The notes under the pieces are model-generated. The model was not told where the DNA came from and made no database searches. It worked only from the letters and a program-made list of their open reading frames with translations. A DNA stretch of 36,270 nt from CAZDCD01 sp964503885 (lineage in GTDB: Bacteria; Bacteroidota; Bacteroidia; Bacteroidales; UBA10428): NCBI GenBank assembly GCA_964503885.1, contig CAZDCD010000035.1:1-36270 (forward strand), read 5' to 3'. Made by a program: the position numbers and the translations under genes. Each line of letters starts with the position of its first letter. The first letter of the stretch is position 1. This document shows positions 25,157-33,758 of the stretch, piece by piece.

Positions 25157-26446
25157 ATGGCGAAATTTGAATTGGTAATGCCTAAACTTGGTGAAAGCGT
25201 ACAGGAAGCTACTATCACACAGTGGTTTAAGGAAGAAGGGGACACGATCGAAGAAGATGAGCCTGTTCTTGAAATTGCCACCGATAAGGTAGATTCTGAA
25301 ATACCCTCACCCGTTGAAGGGATCATTGAAAAGGTGCTTTATAAGGTGAATGATGTGGTACCTGTAGGTACTGTTATTGCCGTAATCAACATGGATGCGG
25401 ATGGTTCTGCAGAAACCGGTAATGAAAAAACTGTTCCTGCCAGAGAAGAATTAAAAGCAGATGTTCAGGAACCGCGGGAGGTTAAGCAACAGGTGAAGAA
25501 AAGCAGTGCTGCCAAAACATCAAAATTCTTTTCTCCTCTCGTCAGGAATATTGCATCCAAAGAAAATATCGGAGTTGATGAACTCGAATCTATTGAAGGT
25601 ACAGGAATTAACGGAAGGGTTCGCAAACAGGATGTGCTGACCTATATTTCGGAGAGAAAACAGGGACCGGCTGTTGCCGTACCTTCATCAACGGCCCCGG
25701 CCGCAGGAAAAGGTACTATTCCCGTATCGGTTTCAGCCGGCGATGAAATTGTGGAAATGGACCGCATGCGCAGGTTGATCGCCGACCATATGGTCATGTC
25801 AAAACAGGTTTCGCCCCATGTGAGCAATTTCATCGAGGCGGATGTTACCGGAATGGCGCTGTGGCGTGATAAAGTAAAAGATGATTTTTTTGCCCGTGAA
25901 AAAGTCAAACTGACATTTATGCCCATGTTCATTGAGGCCACTGCCAGGGGACTTCGCGAATATCCCGGAATCAATGCATCGGTGGACGGATACAAGATCA
26001 TTTTAAGGAAAAATATAAATATAGGAATTGCCGTTGCCCTGCCCACGGGAAACCTGATTGTTCCCGTATTGAAAAATGCCGATCAGAAAAGCCTTATCGG
26101 TATCGCAAACGACCTGAACAACCTTGCTGACGGTGCAAGAAAAGGCAAGCTTTCGCCCGATGATATTCAGAACGGAACCTTTACCATTTCAAACTTCGGA
26201 TCGTTTAAAAATCTTACCGGCACACCCATCATCAATCAGCCCCAGGTGGCTGTTCTGGCCACCGGAACGATCGCAAAAAAGCCGGCAGTAATTGAAACTC
26301 CTTCGGGCGACGTGATTGCGATCAGACATACGATGATCCTTTCCCTGTCTTACGATCACCGGGCTGTGGATGGCGCCATGGCAGGTGCGTTCTTACTGAG
26401 ATTGAAAGAGCTGCTTGAGGCTTTCGATATGGAACGAAAACTTTAA
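25157..26446 (+). CDS. Dihydrolipoamide acyltransferase (E2) of a 2-oxoacid dehydrogenase
   Basis: A 429-residue E2 core enzyme that moves the acyl group from E1-bound thiamine diphosphate to CoA. One lipoyl domain (1-76) carries the lipoylated Lys44 in EIATDKVDSEIPSP. A charged linker leads to the peripheral-subunit-binding domain (about 116-160, FFSPLVRNIASKENIGVDEL). The catalytic domain (about 195-429) has His401 and Asp405 in SYDHRAVDGAMAG. A single lipoyl domain and the fused E1 gene next door are typical of the branched-chain type; pyruvate cannot be excluded. It is the first gene of a four-gene operon, 27 bp before E1. No dihydrolipoamide dehydrogenase is present in the window. Confidence 0.93.
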   Translation: MAKFELVMPKLGESVQEATITQWFKEEGDTIEEDEPVLEIATDKVDSEIPSPVEGIIEKVLYKVNDVVPVGTVIAVINMDADGSAETGNEKTVPAREELKADVQEPREVKQQVKKSSAAKTSKFFSPLVRNIASKENIGVDELESIEGTGINGRVRKQDVLTYISERKQGPAVAVPSSTAPAAGKGTIPVSVSAGDEIVEMDRMRRLIADHMVMSKQVSPHVSNFIEADVTGMALWRDKVKDDFFAREKVKLTFMPMFIEATARGLREYPGINASVDGYKIILRKNINIGIAVALPTGNLIVPVLKNADQKSLIGIANDLNNLADGARKGKLSPDDIQNGTFTISNFGSFKNLTGTPIINQPQVAVLATGTIAKKPAVIETPSGDVIAIRHTMILSLSYDHRAVDGAMAGAFLLRLKELLEAFDMERKL

Positions 26447-26473
26447 TTTAATTTTTTAACCAACATTGTCCTA

Positions 26474-28525
26474 ATGAGTGCTACCGACGTTAAAAAAAGA
26501 TACGGCATAAAAACAACCGATAAGGAAATCCTGGCAAAATGGTTCAGATTGCTTGTGCGGGGACGAACATGGGACGACCGCGCACCGAACTATCTCAAAC
26601 AGGCTATAGGATGGTCATACCATGCACCTGCCGCAGGTCATGAGGGAATACAACTGGCTATCGGGCAGGTTTTCGACAAGGAGACGGATCACCTTTACCC
26701 CTACTACCGTGACTTAGTAACTGCCGTATCTGCAGGTCTCACCTCAGAAGAGATCGTTTACAACGGCATATCAAAAGATTTGGATGTGGCGGGAGGAGGA
26801 AGGCACATGTCAAACCACTTTGCCAAACCTGCATGGAACATTCACAATGTATCTTCATCTACCGGTAACCATGCACAGCATGCCACTGGTACAGCGCGTG
26901 CAATGAAAAAATACAACCATAAAGGCGTTGTGATCTGCTCACAGGGTGAATCATCGGTCTCTGAAGGGTATGTTTACGAGGCCATAAATGGGGCCAGCCA
27001 TGAAAAACTTCCTGTGATTTTCGTCATCCAGGATAACGGATATGGTATTTCAGTGCCGAAAAAAGACCAGACAGCAAACCGGAAGGTTGCCAATAACTTT
27101 ACAGGTTTCAAGAATCTGCGCATCATACATTGCAACGGGAAGGATGTCTTTGATTCGATGAATGCCATGGCCGAAGCTAAAGCATGGGTATTGGAAAAAG
27201 GAACCCCTGTAATTGTTCAGGCCAACTGTGTACGTATCCACTCCCACTCCAACTCCGACAGGCATGAGCTTTACCGTGACGATTACGAATTGAACTATGT
27301 GGCTGAATACGATCCGGTTGCCAAGTTCCGCCGTATGCTGCTTCGTTACAAACGATTCACTGAAGAAGAACTTCAGAAAATCGAAGCTGAAATCAAGGAA
27401 GAGGTAAAGGCCGCTCATAAAAAAGGCATCGCAGCTCCTGATCCCGACCCTGAATCGATATTCGATTATGTGATCGCCGAGCCTTATATCTCTGAAAAAT
27501 ATCCCGAAGGGCTTCATTTATTTGACGGACCAAAAATAAAAATGATCGAAGCCATCAACGAAACGCTGATAGACGAGTTCAGGAAGAATCCGGATACCTA
27601 CCTCTGGGGCCAGGATATGGCCAACAAGGAAAAAGGAGGGATATTCAACGTAAGCAAAGGTATGCAACAGGAATTTGGCATTGAGCGGGTTTTTAATGCA
27701 CCTATCGCAGAGGATTTTATTCTGGGTACGGCAAACGGCATGTCGCGGTTTGATCAGAAAATCAGAGTGGTTGTTGAAGGCGCAGAATTTGCCGATTATT
27801 TCTGGCCGGCTATGGAACAGCTTGTGGAGACCAGCCACGAATACTGGAGGTCTAAAGGCCAGTTTTCACCGAACATCACCATTAGGCTTGCATCCGGCGG
27901 ATATATCGGAGGGGGTCTTTATCATTCCCAAACCATCGAAGGTGCGCTGACCACATTTCCCGGAATCAGGGTTGTCTATCCCTCATTTGCCGATGATGCC
28001 GCAGGTTTGCTGAGAACCTCCATACGGTCGAAAGGAGTGACCGTTTTCATGGAGCCTAAAGCGTTGTATAATGCACCAATTGCCGCAACTCCTGTGCCCG
28101 ACGATTTTGAGGTGCCCTTTGGTAAGGCCAGGATACGCAGGAAAGGCACAGATTTATCGGTTTTTACGTATGGGAACACAACCCATATGGTGCTTGAAGT
28201 GGCAGATAAAATTCAGAAAGAACTGAACCTGAGCATCGAGGTGGTTGACCTCAGATCGCTTTCACCGCTCGATAAGGAGTCCGTTATCGCTTCTGTAAAA
28301 AAGACCGGCAAGGCTATGGTTGTGCATGAAGATAAGATTTTTTCGGGTTTTGGTGCTGAAGTTACCGCAACCATTACCGAAGAAGCCTTTGAATACCTCG
28401 ACGGACCTGTGAGACGGGTCGGTTCAACCTTCACTCCAGTCGGATTCAACAGGATCCTAGAAAATGCCATCCTGCCGAACAGCGCTAAAATATATATTGC
28501 CGTGAAACAATTGCTGGACTATTAA
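26474..28525 (+). CDS. Fused E1 alpha-beta of branched-chain-type 2-oxoacid dehydrogenase
   Basis: A 683-residue thiamine-diphosphate enzyme that decarboxylates a 2-oxoacid and acylates the E2 lipoyl group. Residues 1-325 are E1 alpha (RTWDDRAPNYLKQ, GWSYHAPAAGHEGIQ). Residues about 348-683 are E1 beta (LFDGPKIKMIEAINETL, FNAPIAEDFILGTANG, the transketolase C-terminal VVHEDKIFSGFGAEV). The diphosphate-Mg motif, usually GDG...NN, reads GES at 158-160 and DN at 187-188, so the usual Mg-ligating Asp is a Glu. Fused alpha-beta E1 is common in Bacteroidota and usually annotated as 2-oxoisovalerate dehydrogenase, supplying branched-chain acyl-CoA for iso- and anteiso-fatty acids. It lies 27 bp after E2 and 14 bp before flavodoxin. 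Confidence 0.92.
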   Translation: MSATDVKKRYGIKTTDKEILAKWFRLLVRGRTWDDRAPNYLKQAIGWSYHAPAAGHEGIQLAIGQVFDKETDHLYPYYRDLVTAVSAGLTSEEIVYNGISKDLDVAGGGRHMSNHFAKPAWNIHNVSSSTGNHAQHATGTARAMKKYNHKGVVICSQGESSVSEGYVYEAINGASHEKLPVIFVIQDNGYGISVPKKDQTANRKVANNFTGFKNLRIIHCNGKDVFDSMNAMAEAKAWVLEKGTPVIVQANCVRIHSHSNSDRHELYRDDYELNYVAEYDPVAKFRRMLLRYKRFTEEELQKIEAEIKEEVKAAHKKGIAAPDPDPESIFDYVIAEPYISEKYPEGLHLFDGPKIKMIEAINETLIDEFRKNPDTYLWGQDMANKEKGGIFNVSKGMQQEFGIERVFNAPIAEDFILGTANGMSRFDQKIRVVVEGAEFADYFWPAMEQLVETSHEYWRSKGQFSPNITIRLASGGYIGGGLYHSQTIEGALTTFPGIRVVYPSFADDAAGLLRTSIRSKGVTVFMEPKALYNAPIAATPVPDDFEVPFGKARIRRKGTDLSVFTYGNTTHMVLEVADKIQKELNLSIEVVDLRSLSPLDKESVIASVKKTGKAMVVHEDKIFSGFGAEVTATITEEAFEYLDGPVRRVGSTFTPVGFNRILENAILPNSAKIYIAVKQLLDY

Positions 28526-28539
28526 TGAACGCCTGAATT

Positions 28540-29046
28540 ATGAAAAAAATTGGCATCATATACAGTTTCAATACGGTTAAAACCAGCCAGGCGGTGAAAA
28601 TGCTGGTTGAGAACCTGGGCAAGGAAAACGTTGAACCGGTAAATGCCGAGGACATTACCGCTGAAAAATTTATGGAATTCGACAACCTGATACTTGGTGT
28701 GCCAACATGGTTTGACGGGGAATTGCCCAACTACTGGGACGAATTCGTGCCTGAAATCGAAGATATGGACCTGGGTGATAAGCAGATTGCTATTTTTGGC
28801 AACGGCGATCAGAAGGGCTATTCTGAAAATTTTGTCGACGGCATCGGACTGATGGCCGATCTCCTTGAAGACAGGGGAGCAAAAATCGTAGGCTTTACTT
28901 CTTCCGAAGGATATACATTTGAAGGTTCCAGAGCAAAACGGGGTAATAAGTTCTCAGGTCTTGCACTTGATTTTGAGAACCAGCCCAGGATGAATAAAGA
29001 GCGCATTAAAAAATGGGTGGAGCAGTTGAAAAATGAATTTAAGTAA
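28540..29046 (+). CDS. fldA: Flavodoxin
   Basis: A 168-residue FMN-binding electron carrier of the long-chain type. The phosphate-binding loop is YSFNTVKTSQA, a variant of the usual (T/S)xTGxT. The 50s and 90s loops are visible as GVPTWFDGELPNYWDEF and FGNGDQKGYSENFVDG, the latter followed by LLEDRGAKIVGFTSSEGYTF, which fits FldA. It would carry low-potential electrons, for example from pyruvate:flavodoxin oxidoreductases or to IspG/IspH or radical-SAM enzymes. Its position 14 bp after the 2-oxoacid dehydrogenase E1 gene indicates cotranscription, but the classical complex passes electrons to NAD through E3, so the functional link is not obvious. Its end overlaps the next gene by 14 bp. Confidence 0.93.
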   Translation: MKKIGIIYSFNTVKTSQAVKMLVENLGKENVEPVNAEDITAEKFMEFDNLILGVPTWFDGELPNYWDEFVPEIEDMDLGDKQIAIFGNGDQKGYSENFVDGIGLMADLLEDRGAKIVGFTSSEGYTFEGSRAKRGNKFSGLALDFENQPRMNKERIKKWVEQLKNEFK

Positions 29047-29545
29047 ACAATTGAAGAAGATTATTTTGCCGTTTATCATGGTTGTTGTATTTCAGGCAAT
29101 GGTCATGGCCGGTGATACCATTCCCAACTTGTATGATCCAAACAGCAATGCAGTTATGGATATTGAAAAAGCCAAATCGCTCGCAAAATCGGAAAACAAA
29201 CATGTGCTTGTCCAGGTCGGAGGCAACTGGTGCCGCTGGTGCGTGAAACTCCATGCATTTATCGGTGATCATGCAGCACTCGATTCGATCATCCGGGCTG
29301 ATTATATTGCAATTTATGTGAACTACAGCAAGGAAAATAGAAATCCTGAAGCAATGTCACTCCTGGAAAATCCACAACGATTTGGTTTTCCGGTGCTCAT
29401 TGTGCTCGACGAAAACGGAAAACGATTACATACACAGGATACCGGGTATCTCGAAGATGGAGAGGGTTATGACGAAAAGAAGATCAGGCGGTTTCTGCTA
29501 AACTGGAATTATGCTGCCATCCACCGTCAACCGGCTGGCAAATAA
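29033..29545 (+). CDS. Secreted thioredoxin-like protein
   Basis: A 170-residue protein with a signal peptide (MNLSKQLKKIILPFIMVVVF, likely cleaved near VMAGD). The thioredoxin fold is marked by HVLVQVGGNWCRWCVKLH, with Cys67 and Cys70, and by the cis-proline in FGFPVLIVLDENGKRL. The N-terminal IEKAKSLAKSENKHVLV pattern resembles DsbD-gamma/thioredoxin_7 domains, which act as periplasmic reductants. The start codon lies inside the flavodoxin gene (14-bp overlap), so translation is coupled. It ends the E2-E1-flavodoxin operon, and no terminator hairpin is obvious between it and the convergent fabG. Confidence 0.85.
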   Translation: MNLSKQLKKIILPFIMVVVFQAMVMAGDTIPNLYDPNSNAVMDIEKAKSLAKSENKHVLVQVGGNWCRWCVKLHAFIGDHAALDSIIRADYIAIYVNYSKENRNPEAMSLLENPQRFGFPVLIVLDENGKRLHTQDTGYLEDGEGYDEKKIRRFLLNWNYAAIHRQPAGK

Positions 29546-29612
29546 CCTTTTGTTCAGTTTACTTCTTTCTGTTTGACAGATAAAAAGTGATCGGTATCGG
29601 CACAGGATCAGT

Positions 29613-30359
29613 TCAGGTTTTCATGGCACCGCACACATTCAATACCTGCCCGCTTACATACGAAGATAGATCTGACGCTAAGAATAAAGCGACATTCGCA
29701 ACTTCTTCAGGGGTTCCGCCCCTTTTCAGCGGAATGCTGTTTTCCCATGTCTTTCTTACATCCTCGGGAAGCTTATTGGTCATTTCGGTGATAATAAACC
29801 CGGGAGCCAGTGCATTACACCGGATGTTCCTGGAGCCCAGTTCCTGGGCCACAGATTTCGTAAACCCTATTATGCCGGCTTTTGAGGCGGCATAATTGGC
29901 CTGGCTGGCATTACCGGCCACACCCACCACCGAACTCAAATTTACAATCGATCCTTTCCGGTTCTTAAGCATTATTTTCTGGACAGCCTTCGTGAAATTA
30001 AATACCGATTTCAGATTTACATTGATTACGGTATCCCATTGCTGTTCGGTCATTCTCAGCAGAAGCGTGTCCATTGTGATACCGGCATTGTTCACCAGGA
30101 CATCGATGGTCCCGAAATCCTGAATGATCTGTTCGACGATCTTATCGGTATCTTCAAATTTGCTGGCATCTGAAGCGTAGGCCTTCCCCCTGACTCCAAA
30201 ATCGTGAATAGCTTTCTCAACTGCTTTTGCATCTTCGTTAATTACCAGGTCGGTAAATGCCACATGTGCCCCTTCTTCGGCAAAACGGAGCGCAATGGCA
30301 CGTCCGATTCCTCTTGCGGCACCCGTGATGAGCGCAGTTTTTCCTTCGAGTAGTTTCAT
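29613..30359 (-). CDS. fabG: 3-oxoacyl-[acyl-carrier-protein] reductase
   Basis: A 248-residue short-chain dehydrogenase that reduces 3-oxoacyl-ACP with NADPH in type II fatty acid synthesis. The cofactor loop is TGAARGIGRAIA (12-23), followed by NNAG (90-93). The catalytic set is Asn115, Ser143, Tyr156 and Lys160 (LSSVVGVAGNASQANYAASK), with the 13-residue Ser-Tyr spacing of E. coli FabG. QANYAASKAGIIGFTKS and the C-terminal SYVSGQVLNVCGAM are typical of FabG rather than of other SDRs. It lies 59 bp after sucD on the same strand and may be cotranscribed; other fab genes are not here. Confidence 0.92.
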   Translation of the reverse strand: MKLLEGKTALITGAARGIGRAIALRFAEEGAHVAFTDLVINEDAKAVEKAIHDFGVRGKAYASDASKFEDTDKIVEQIIQDFGTIDVLVNNAGITMDTLLLRMTEQQWDTVINVNLKSVFNFTKAVQKIMLKNRKGSIVNLSSVVGVAGNASQANYAASKAGIIGFTKSVAQELGSRNIRCNALAPGFIITEMTNKLPEDVRKTWENSIPLKRGGTPEEVANVALFLASDLSSYVSGQVLNVCGAMKT

Positions 30360-30418
30360 GTTGGATAAGATGTTAGATACTGGATATTTAATGCTTGATT
30401 AATAATGGCAAATAAATA

Positions 30419-31297
30419 TTATGTAAAGGATTTAAGCAATTCGGCCATCTTCTTCCCAATGTTTGCGGGCGATTCCACGACATGAATCCCGCATTCCTCC
30501 ATAATCTTCATTTTTGCTGCTGCTGTGTCATCTTTTCCTCCGATAATGGCCCCGGCATGTCCCATTCTCCGTCCCTTTGGGGCTGTCTTTCCGGCAATGA
30601 ACCCTACAACAGGCTTGGTGCCATTATCCTGAAGCCAGTATGCCGCTTCAGTCTCCATCCCCCCTCCTATTTCACCGATCATGATGATACCCCGGGTCTG
30701 TTCATCCGCCATAAGTATTTTAATGGCATCGAGTATCGATGTACCTACTACTGGATCACCGCCTATTCCGATGCAGGTCGATTGTCCAAGTCCGGTTTTG
30801 GTAACCTGATCCACTGCTTCGTATGTAAGCGTTCCGGATCGGGATACAATGCCAACACACCCCTTCTTATGGATAAATCCGGGCATTATGCCCACTTTGG
30901 CTTCTCCCGGAGAAATCACTCCCGGGCAATTGGGCCCGATAAGTATAGAATCCTTATCGGAAAGATAGGCATTCACCTTTACCATATCCGACGTCGGGAT
31001 ACCTTCCGTTATGCACACGATGACCTTAATGCCTGCTTCAGCCGCTTCCATAATGGCATCGGCTGCAAACGCGGGAGGAACAAAAATCACGGAGGTATCG
31101 GCACCCGACTTCATCACAGCTTCTTCCACAGTATTGAATACCGGCATTCCCAGGTGCACCTGTCCGCCCTTCCCGGGTGTTACTCCGCCAACGACCCTGG
31201 TCCCGTATTCGATCATCTGTTCCGCATGAAACGTCCCCTCACTTCCGGTGAAACCCTGAACCACAACTTTTGAATCCTTGTTAACGAGAATGCTCAT
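30419..31297 (-). CDS. sucD: Succinyl-CoA synthetase, alpha subunit
   Basis: A 292-residue alpha subunit of succinate-CoA ligase, which interconverts succinyl-CoA and succinate with substrate-level phosphorylation. The N-terminal CoA-binding domain has VVQGFTGSEGTFHAEQMIEY and GGVTPGKGG. The phosphorylated active-site histidine is His247 in RRMGHAGAIIGG, and GPNCPGVISPGEAKVGIMPG is the usual core motif. The beta subunit gene sucC is not adjacent, which is common in Bacteroidota. A promoter (TTTA-19-TATTTTTG) lies at 31353-31323. It is divergent from the PKD-domain gene. Confidence 0.95.
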   Translation of the reverse strand: MSILVNKDSKVVVQGFTGSEGTFHAEQMIEYGTRVVGGVTPGKGGQVHLGMPVFNTVEEAVMKSGADTSVIFVPPAFAADAIMEAAEAGIKVIVCITEGIPTSDMVKVNAYLSDKDSILIGPNCPGVISPGEAKVGIMPGFIHKKGCVGIVSRSGTLTYEAVDQVTKTGLGQSTCIGIGGDPVVGTSILDAIKILMADEQTRGIIMIGEIGGGMETEAAYWLQDNGTKPVVGFIAGKTAPKGRRMGHAGAIIGGKDDTAAAKMKIMEECGIHVVESPANIGKKMAELLKSFT

Positions 31298-31322
31298 AGA
31301 TCCGACATTTTTAAAAACCGGT

Positions 31323-31353
31323 CAAAAATATAATTTTTTAGTCAGGTAATAAA
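31323..31353 (-). promoter_or_regulatory. Promoter of sucD (and perhaps fabG)
   Basis: On the minus strand, TTTA (31353-31350), a 19-bp spacer and a perfect TATTTTTG (31330-31323). The leader is about 20 nt. Confidence 0.5.
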
Positions 31354-31484
31354 GAATATTCCTCCTTTTTTTTGTTAAATAACTGATAACCAACAATTTT
31401 TGTTTAATTGTTGCATCTTGGTTTAAAAGCAACCCTTTGATATTTTTTTTCATCATTCAAGAGTTAACCCCAATACTTTAGATC

Positions 31485-33644
31485 ATGAAAAGAAAAACTA
31501 CCATTTTGCTTTTGGCAACACTACTGATACTGAACATATACCCTCAAATGCCGGTGGATACAGTTTACGGCTGCTCAGCAGGATTTTCCTACACAATAAC
31601 TGACTCCCAAATGATTTATTTTACTGATGATTATGAACTGTTTCTGCGAAGTGACAACCGTGATGAAAATGTCTATCACAAATGGAATCTTTCAAACGGA
31701 CTAGAATCCGGTGAAGTGGATCCAATATTCGCTATTCATTCTTCAGATTCCATAGTAGAGGTATGTCATAAAATTGTTGACAATACAGGTATATTATGTT
31801 CTTATTGTGATGTGATTTACCATACATATCAAGTTCCTTCAACATGTTATGCAGATTTTGCATTTTACCGCGATTCCACTGCGAACTGCAATTGCCTAGG
31901 AGCCTATAGGTTTGCAGATCAGTCATCGGGAGATGTGACATCATGGAACTGGTCGTTCGGTGACGGAGATTCTTCACACACGCAAAATCCTGTTCATTAT
32001 TATACCGAACCGGGCTTTTATCCTGTATTGCTGGAAACTGAAACAGCAGAAGGATGCCATGCCACAATGGTTAGATATATGTTAATCAGAGGTGCTGATA
32101 ATTGTAACCTGACGATTGATTATGACGTCCTGGAATCGTATCCCCCTCAATACCAGATTTACTCCAACCTGATTGATCCGAGGCTACCGTACAGTTATAT
32201 TCCCACACCCGATGATTCGGCTTGGTTCGGAATAATTCAGTATTCCTGGGACTTTGGCGATGGCAATTACTCCATGGAGGCTATTCCAAGACATGTTTTC
32301 AAGCATTCAGGCGAATACCTGATCAGCCTGAATATTACCTATTCCGACGGATTTGTATGCAAGGCTAAGCTCACGGATTATTTTACGGGACTGGACCAGG
32401 TAGCGGGATGTGATTACCTGGGTACGTTTTACCGCAATTTCAGGAACTCAGGATATGATTTCATAATCAAAGACAATGGAGAAATGTTTCATGCACAACA
32501 GATCATTCCGAAAATAAATCTGCCGGATATTGCCAAAATCAATTTCAGTTTTAATGAAACCGGGGATACGATTTATATTGATGATTTACCATACCGATCG
32601 GTTGTTATTCCATGCATTGATTTAATAAGTACCTGCAATCAAACGGGAACAGTCAGGGATTGTACCGGACTTGACGGTTGCGGATACCTCATTGACCTGG
32701 ATAATGGTATGCGTCTCGAACCGGTTCTCAGGAACACTACATTCCGTTTTTACAACAGACAACGCGTCAGATTATCTTATTTTGAACGTACAGATCTGTA
32801 TAGCGAATGCATGGCAGGAATCACAGCCGAAATTAGCTGCATTGAAGAAATTAAACCTGATACAAGCCACCTGCCTCCACCATGTGAGCAGATTATGCTG
32901 AATACCTCATTTATATTAAATGAAGATATTTGCAGCGGAACAGCCAGTGTTGAAATTCTAACACCCTGCAATGCATGGATATACTATGAGATGGTAAGGA
33001 ACACCGGGTTTCAGATTCTATGGTCGACCGGAGAAACCACACCGTCTGTTTCGGGATTGTGCCCGGGTGACCTGTACTTTGTAAATATTACGAATCCAAT
33101 AACAGGAAAAACATATACAGCTGCATTTTCAATATTTCAGTTAGATCATCTTTTCCCTGCATGGACTTTTACTAAAGTTGAGAATACCTGTCGCTTTAAC
33201 CTGCCTGTTGATGATACCTATGATGTGTCCTGGAAATTTAATGAAGATATAACCTTAACTGGTCAGAATGTTTCCTATACTTTTAGTTCAGGTGGTGATC
33301 ATCTGGTTGAGCTTACGGTGAAAGACAATACGGGAACCGAGGTATATGTTGAAACAATTCAACTTTCCACACCGACTAACCTGAGTCCTCGACATACTAA
33401 GAGTATTATTACTTACCCAAATCCTGCATACGATTTGTTGTATATACGGCTAACTGAAAATTCCGATGAAAATGTATCGGTGCAAATCTATAATTATTCA
33501 GGACGACTGGTCATGCAAAAGAGCTTTTCACGTATATTAGGCAATGCTGTAACTTTAAATGTATCAGATTTGTACAATGGTATCTATTTACTGGTTCTTC
33601 AATCAAACGGCAGCCAACAAACAGTGAAATTTCAAAAACGTTGA
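31485..33644 (+). CDS. Cysteine-rich PKD-domain T9SS cargo protein
   Basis: A 719-residue secreted protein. The signal peptide is short (MKRKTTILLLATLLILNIYP). PKD domains are visible around residues 148-195 (WNWSFGDGDSSHTQNPVHYY) and 250-298 (WDFGDGNYSMEAIPRHVF), with a more diverged one near 580-630 (WKFNEDITLTG). The C-terminal 70 or so residues form a type A Por sorting domain (TYPNPAYDLLYIRL ... QQTVKFQKR), for type IX export. More than 20 cysteines in the mature part, often in close groups such as CSYC and CNCLG, suggest several disulfides, unusual for such proteins. The centre (about 300-470) has no domain I can name. Surface adhesion or carbohydrate contact is a guess. It ends with a strong terminator. 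Confidence 0.88.
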   Translation: MKRKTTILLLATLLILNIYPQMPVDTVYGCSAGFSYTITDSQMIYFTDDYELFLRSDNRDENVYHKWNLSNGLESGEVDPIFAIHSSDSIVEVCHKIVDNTGILCSYCDVIYHTYQVPSTCYADFAFYRDSTANCNCLGAYRFADQSSGDVTSWNWSFGDGDSSHTQNPVHYYTEPGFYPVLLETETAEGCHATMVRYMLIRGADNCNLTIDYDVLESYPPQYQIYSNLIDPRLPYSYIPTPDDSAWFGIIQYSWDFGDGNYSMEAIPRHVFKHSGEYLISLNITYSDGFVCKAKLTDYFTGLDQVAGCDYLGTFYRNFRNSGYDFIIKDNGEMFHAQQIIPKINLPDIAKINFSFNETGDTIYIDDLPYRSVVIPCIDLISTCNQTGTVRDCTGLDGCGYLIDLDNGMRLEPVLRNTTFRFYNRQRVRLSYFERTDLYSECMAGITAEISCIEEIKPDTSHLPPPCEQIMLNTSFILNEDICSGTASVEILTPCNAWIYYEMVRNTGFQILWSTGETTPSVSGLCPGDLYFVNITNPITGKTYTAAFSIFQLDHLFPAWTFTKVENTCRFNLPVDDTYDVSWKFNEDITLTGQNVSYTFSSGGDHLVELTVKDNTGTEVYVETIQLSTPTNLSPRHTKSIITYPNPAYDLLYIRLTENSDENVSVQIYNYSGRLVMQKSFSRILGNAVTLNVSDLYNGIYLLVLQSNGSQQTVKFQKR

Positions 33645-33655
33645 AAACAAGCGTC

Positions 33656-33683
33656 AAAAGCCGGACATTCCTCCGGCTTTTTT
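33656..33683 (+). terminator. Strong Rho-independent terminator
   Basis: AAAAGCCGGA and TCCGGCTTTT form a perfect 10-bp stem with loop CATTCC, followed by further T residues. It lies 12 bp after the stop codon of the PKD/T9SS gene and isolates it from mnmE. Confidence 0.92.
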
Positions 33684-33717
33684 CTTGGATTTTCCTAAAT
33701 GATTCCTGTTGACATCA

Positions 33718-33749
33718 TTGCTATGGTGTACTATATTTACGTAATTTTG
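33718..33749 (+). promoter_or_regulatory. mnmE promoter
   Basis: TTG (33718-33720), a 21-bp spacer and a perfect TAATTTTG (33742-33749). The -7 element ends 9 nt before the ATG at 33759, so the leader would be only a few bases. It also argues against the in-frame ATG at 33699 as start. Confidence 0.55.
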
Positions 33750-33758
33750 AATACAAGA

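Noticed and set aside
30482..31273. Plus-strand reading frame of 263 codons
   Set aside because: It is antisense to sucD, which is unmistakable; His- and Cys-rich translation without domain features.
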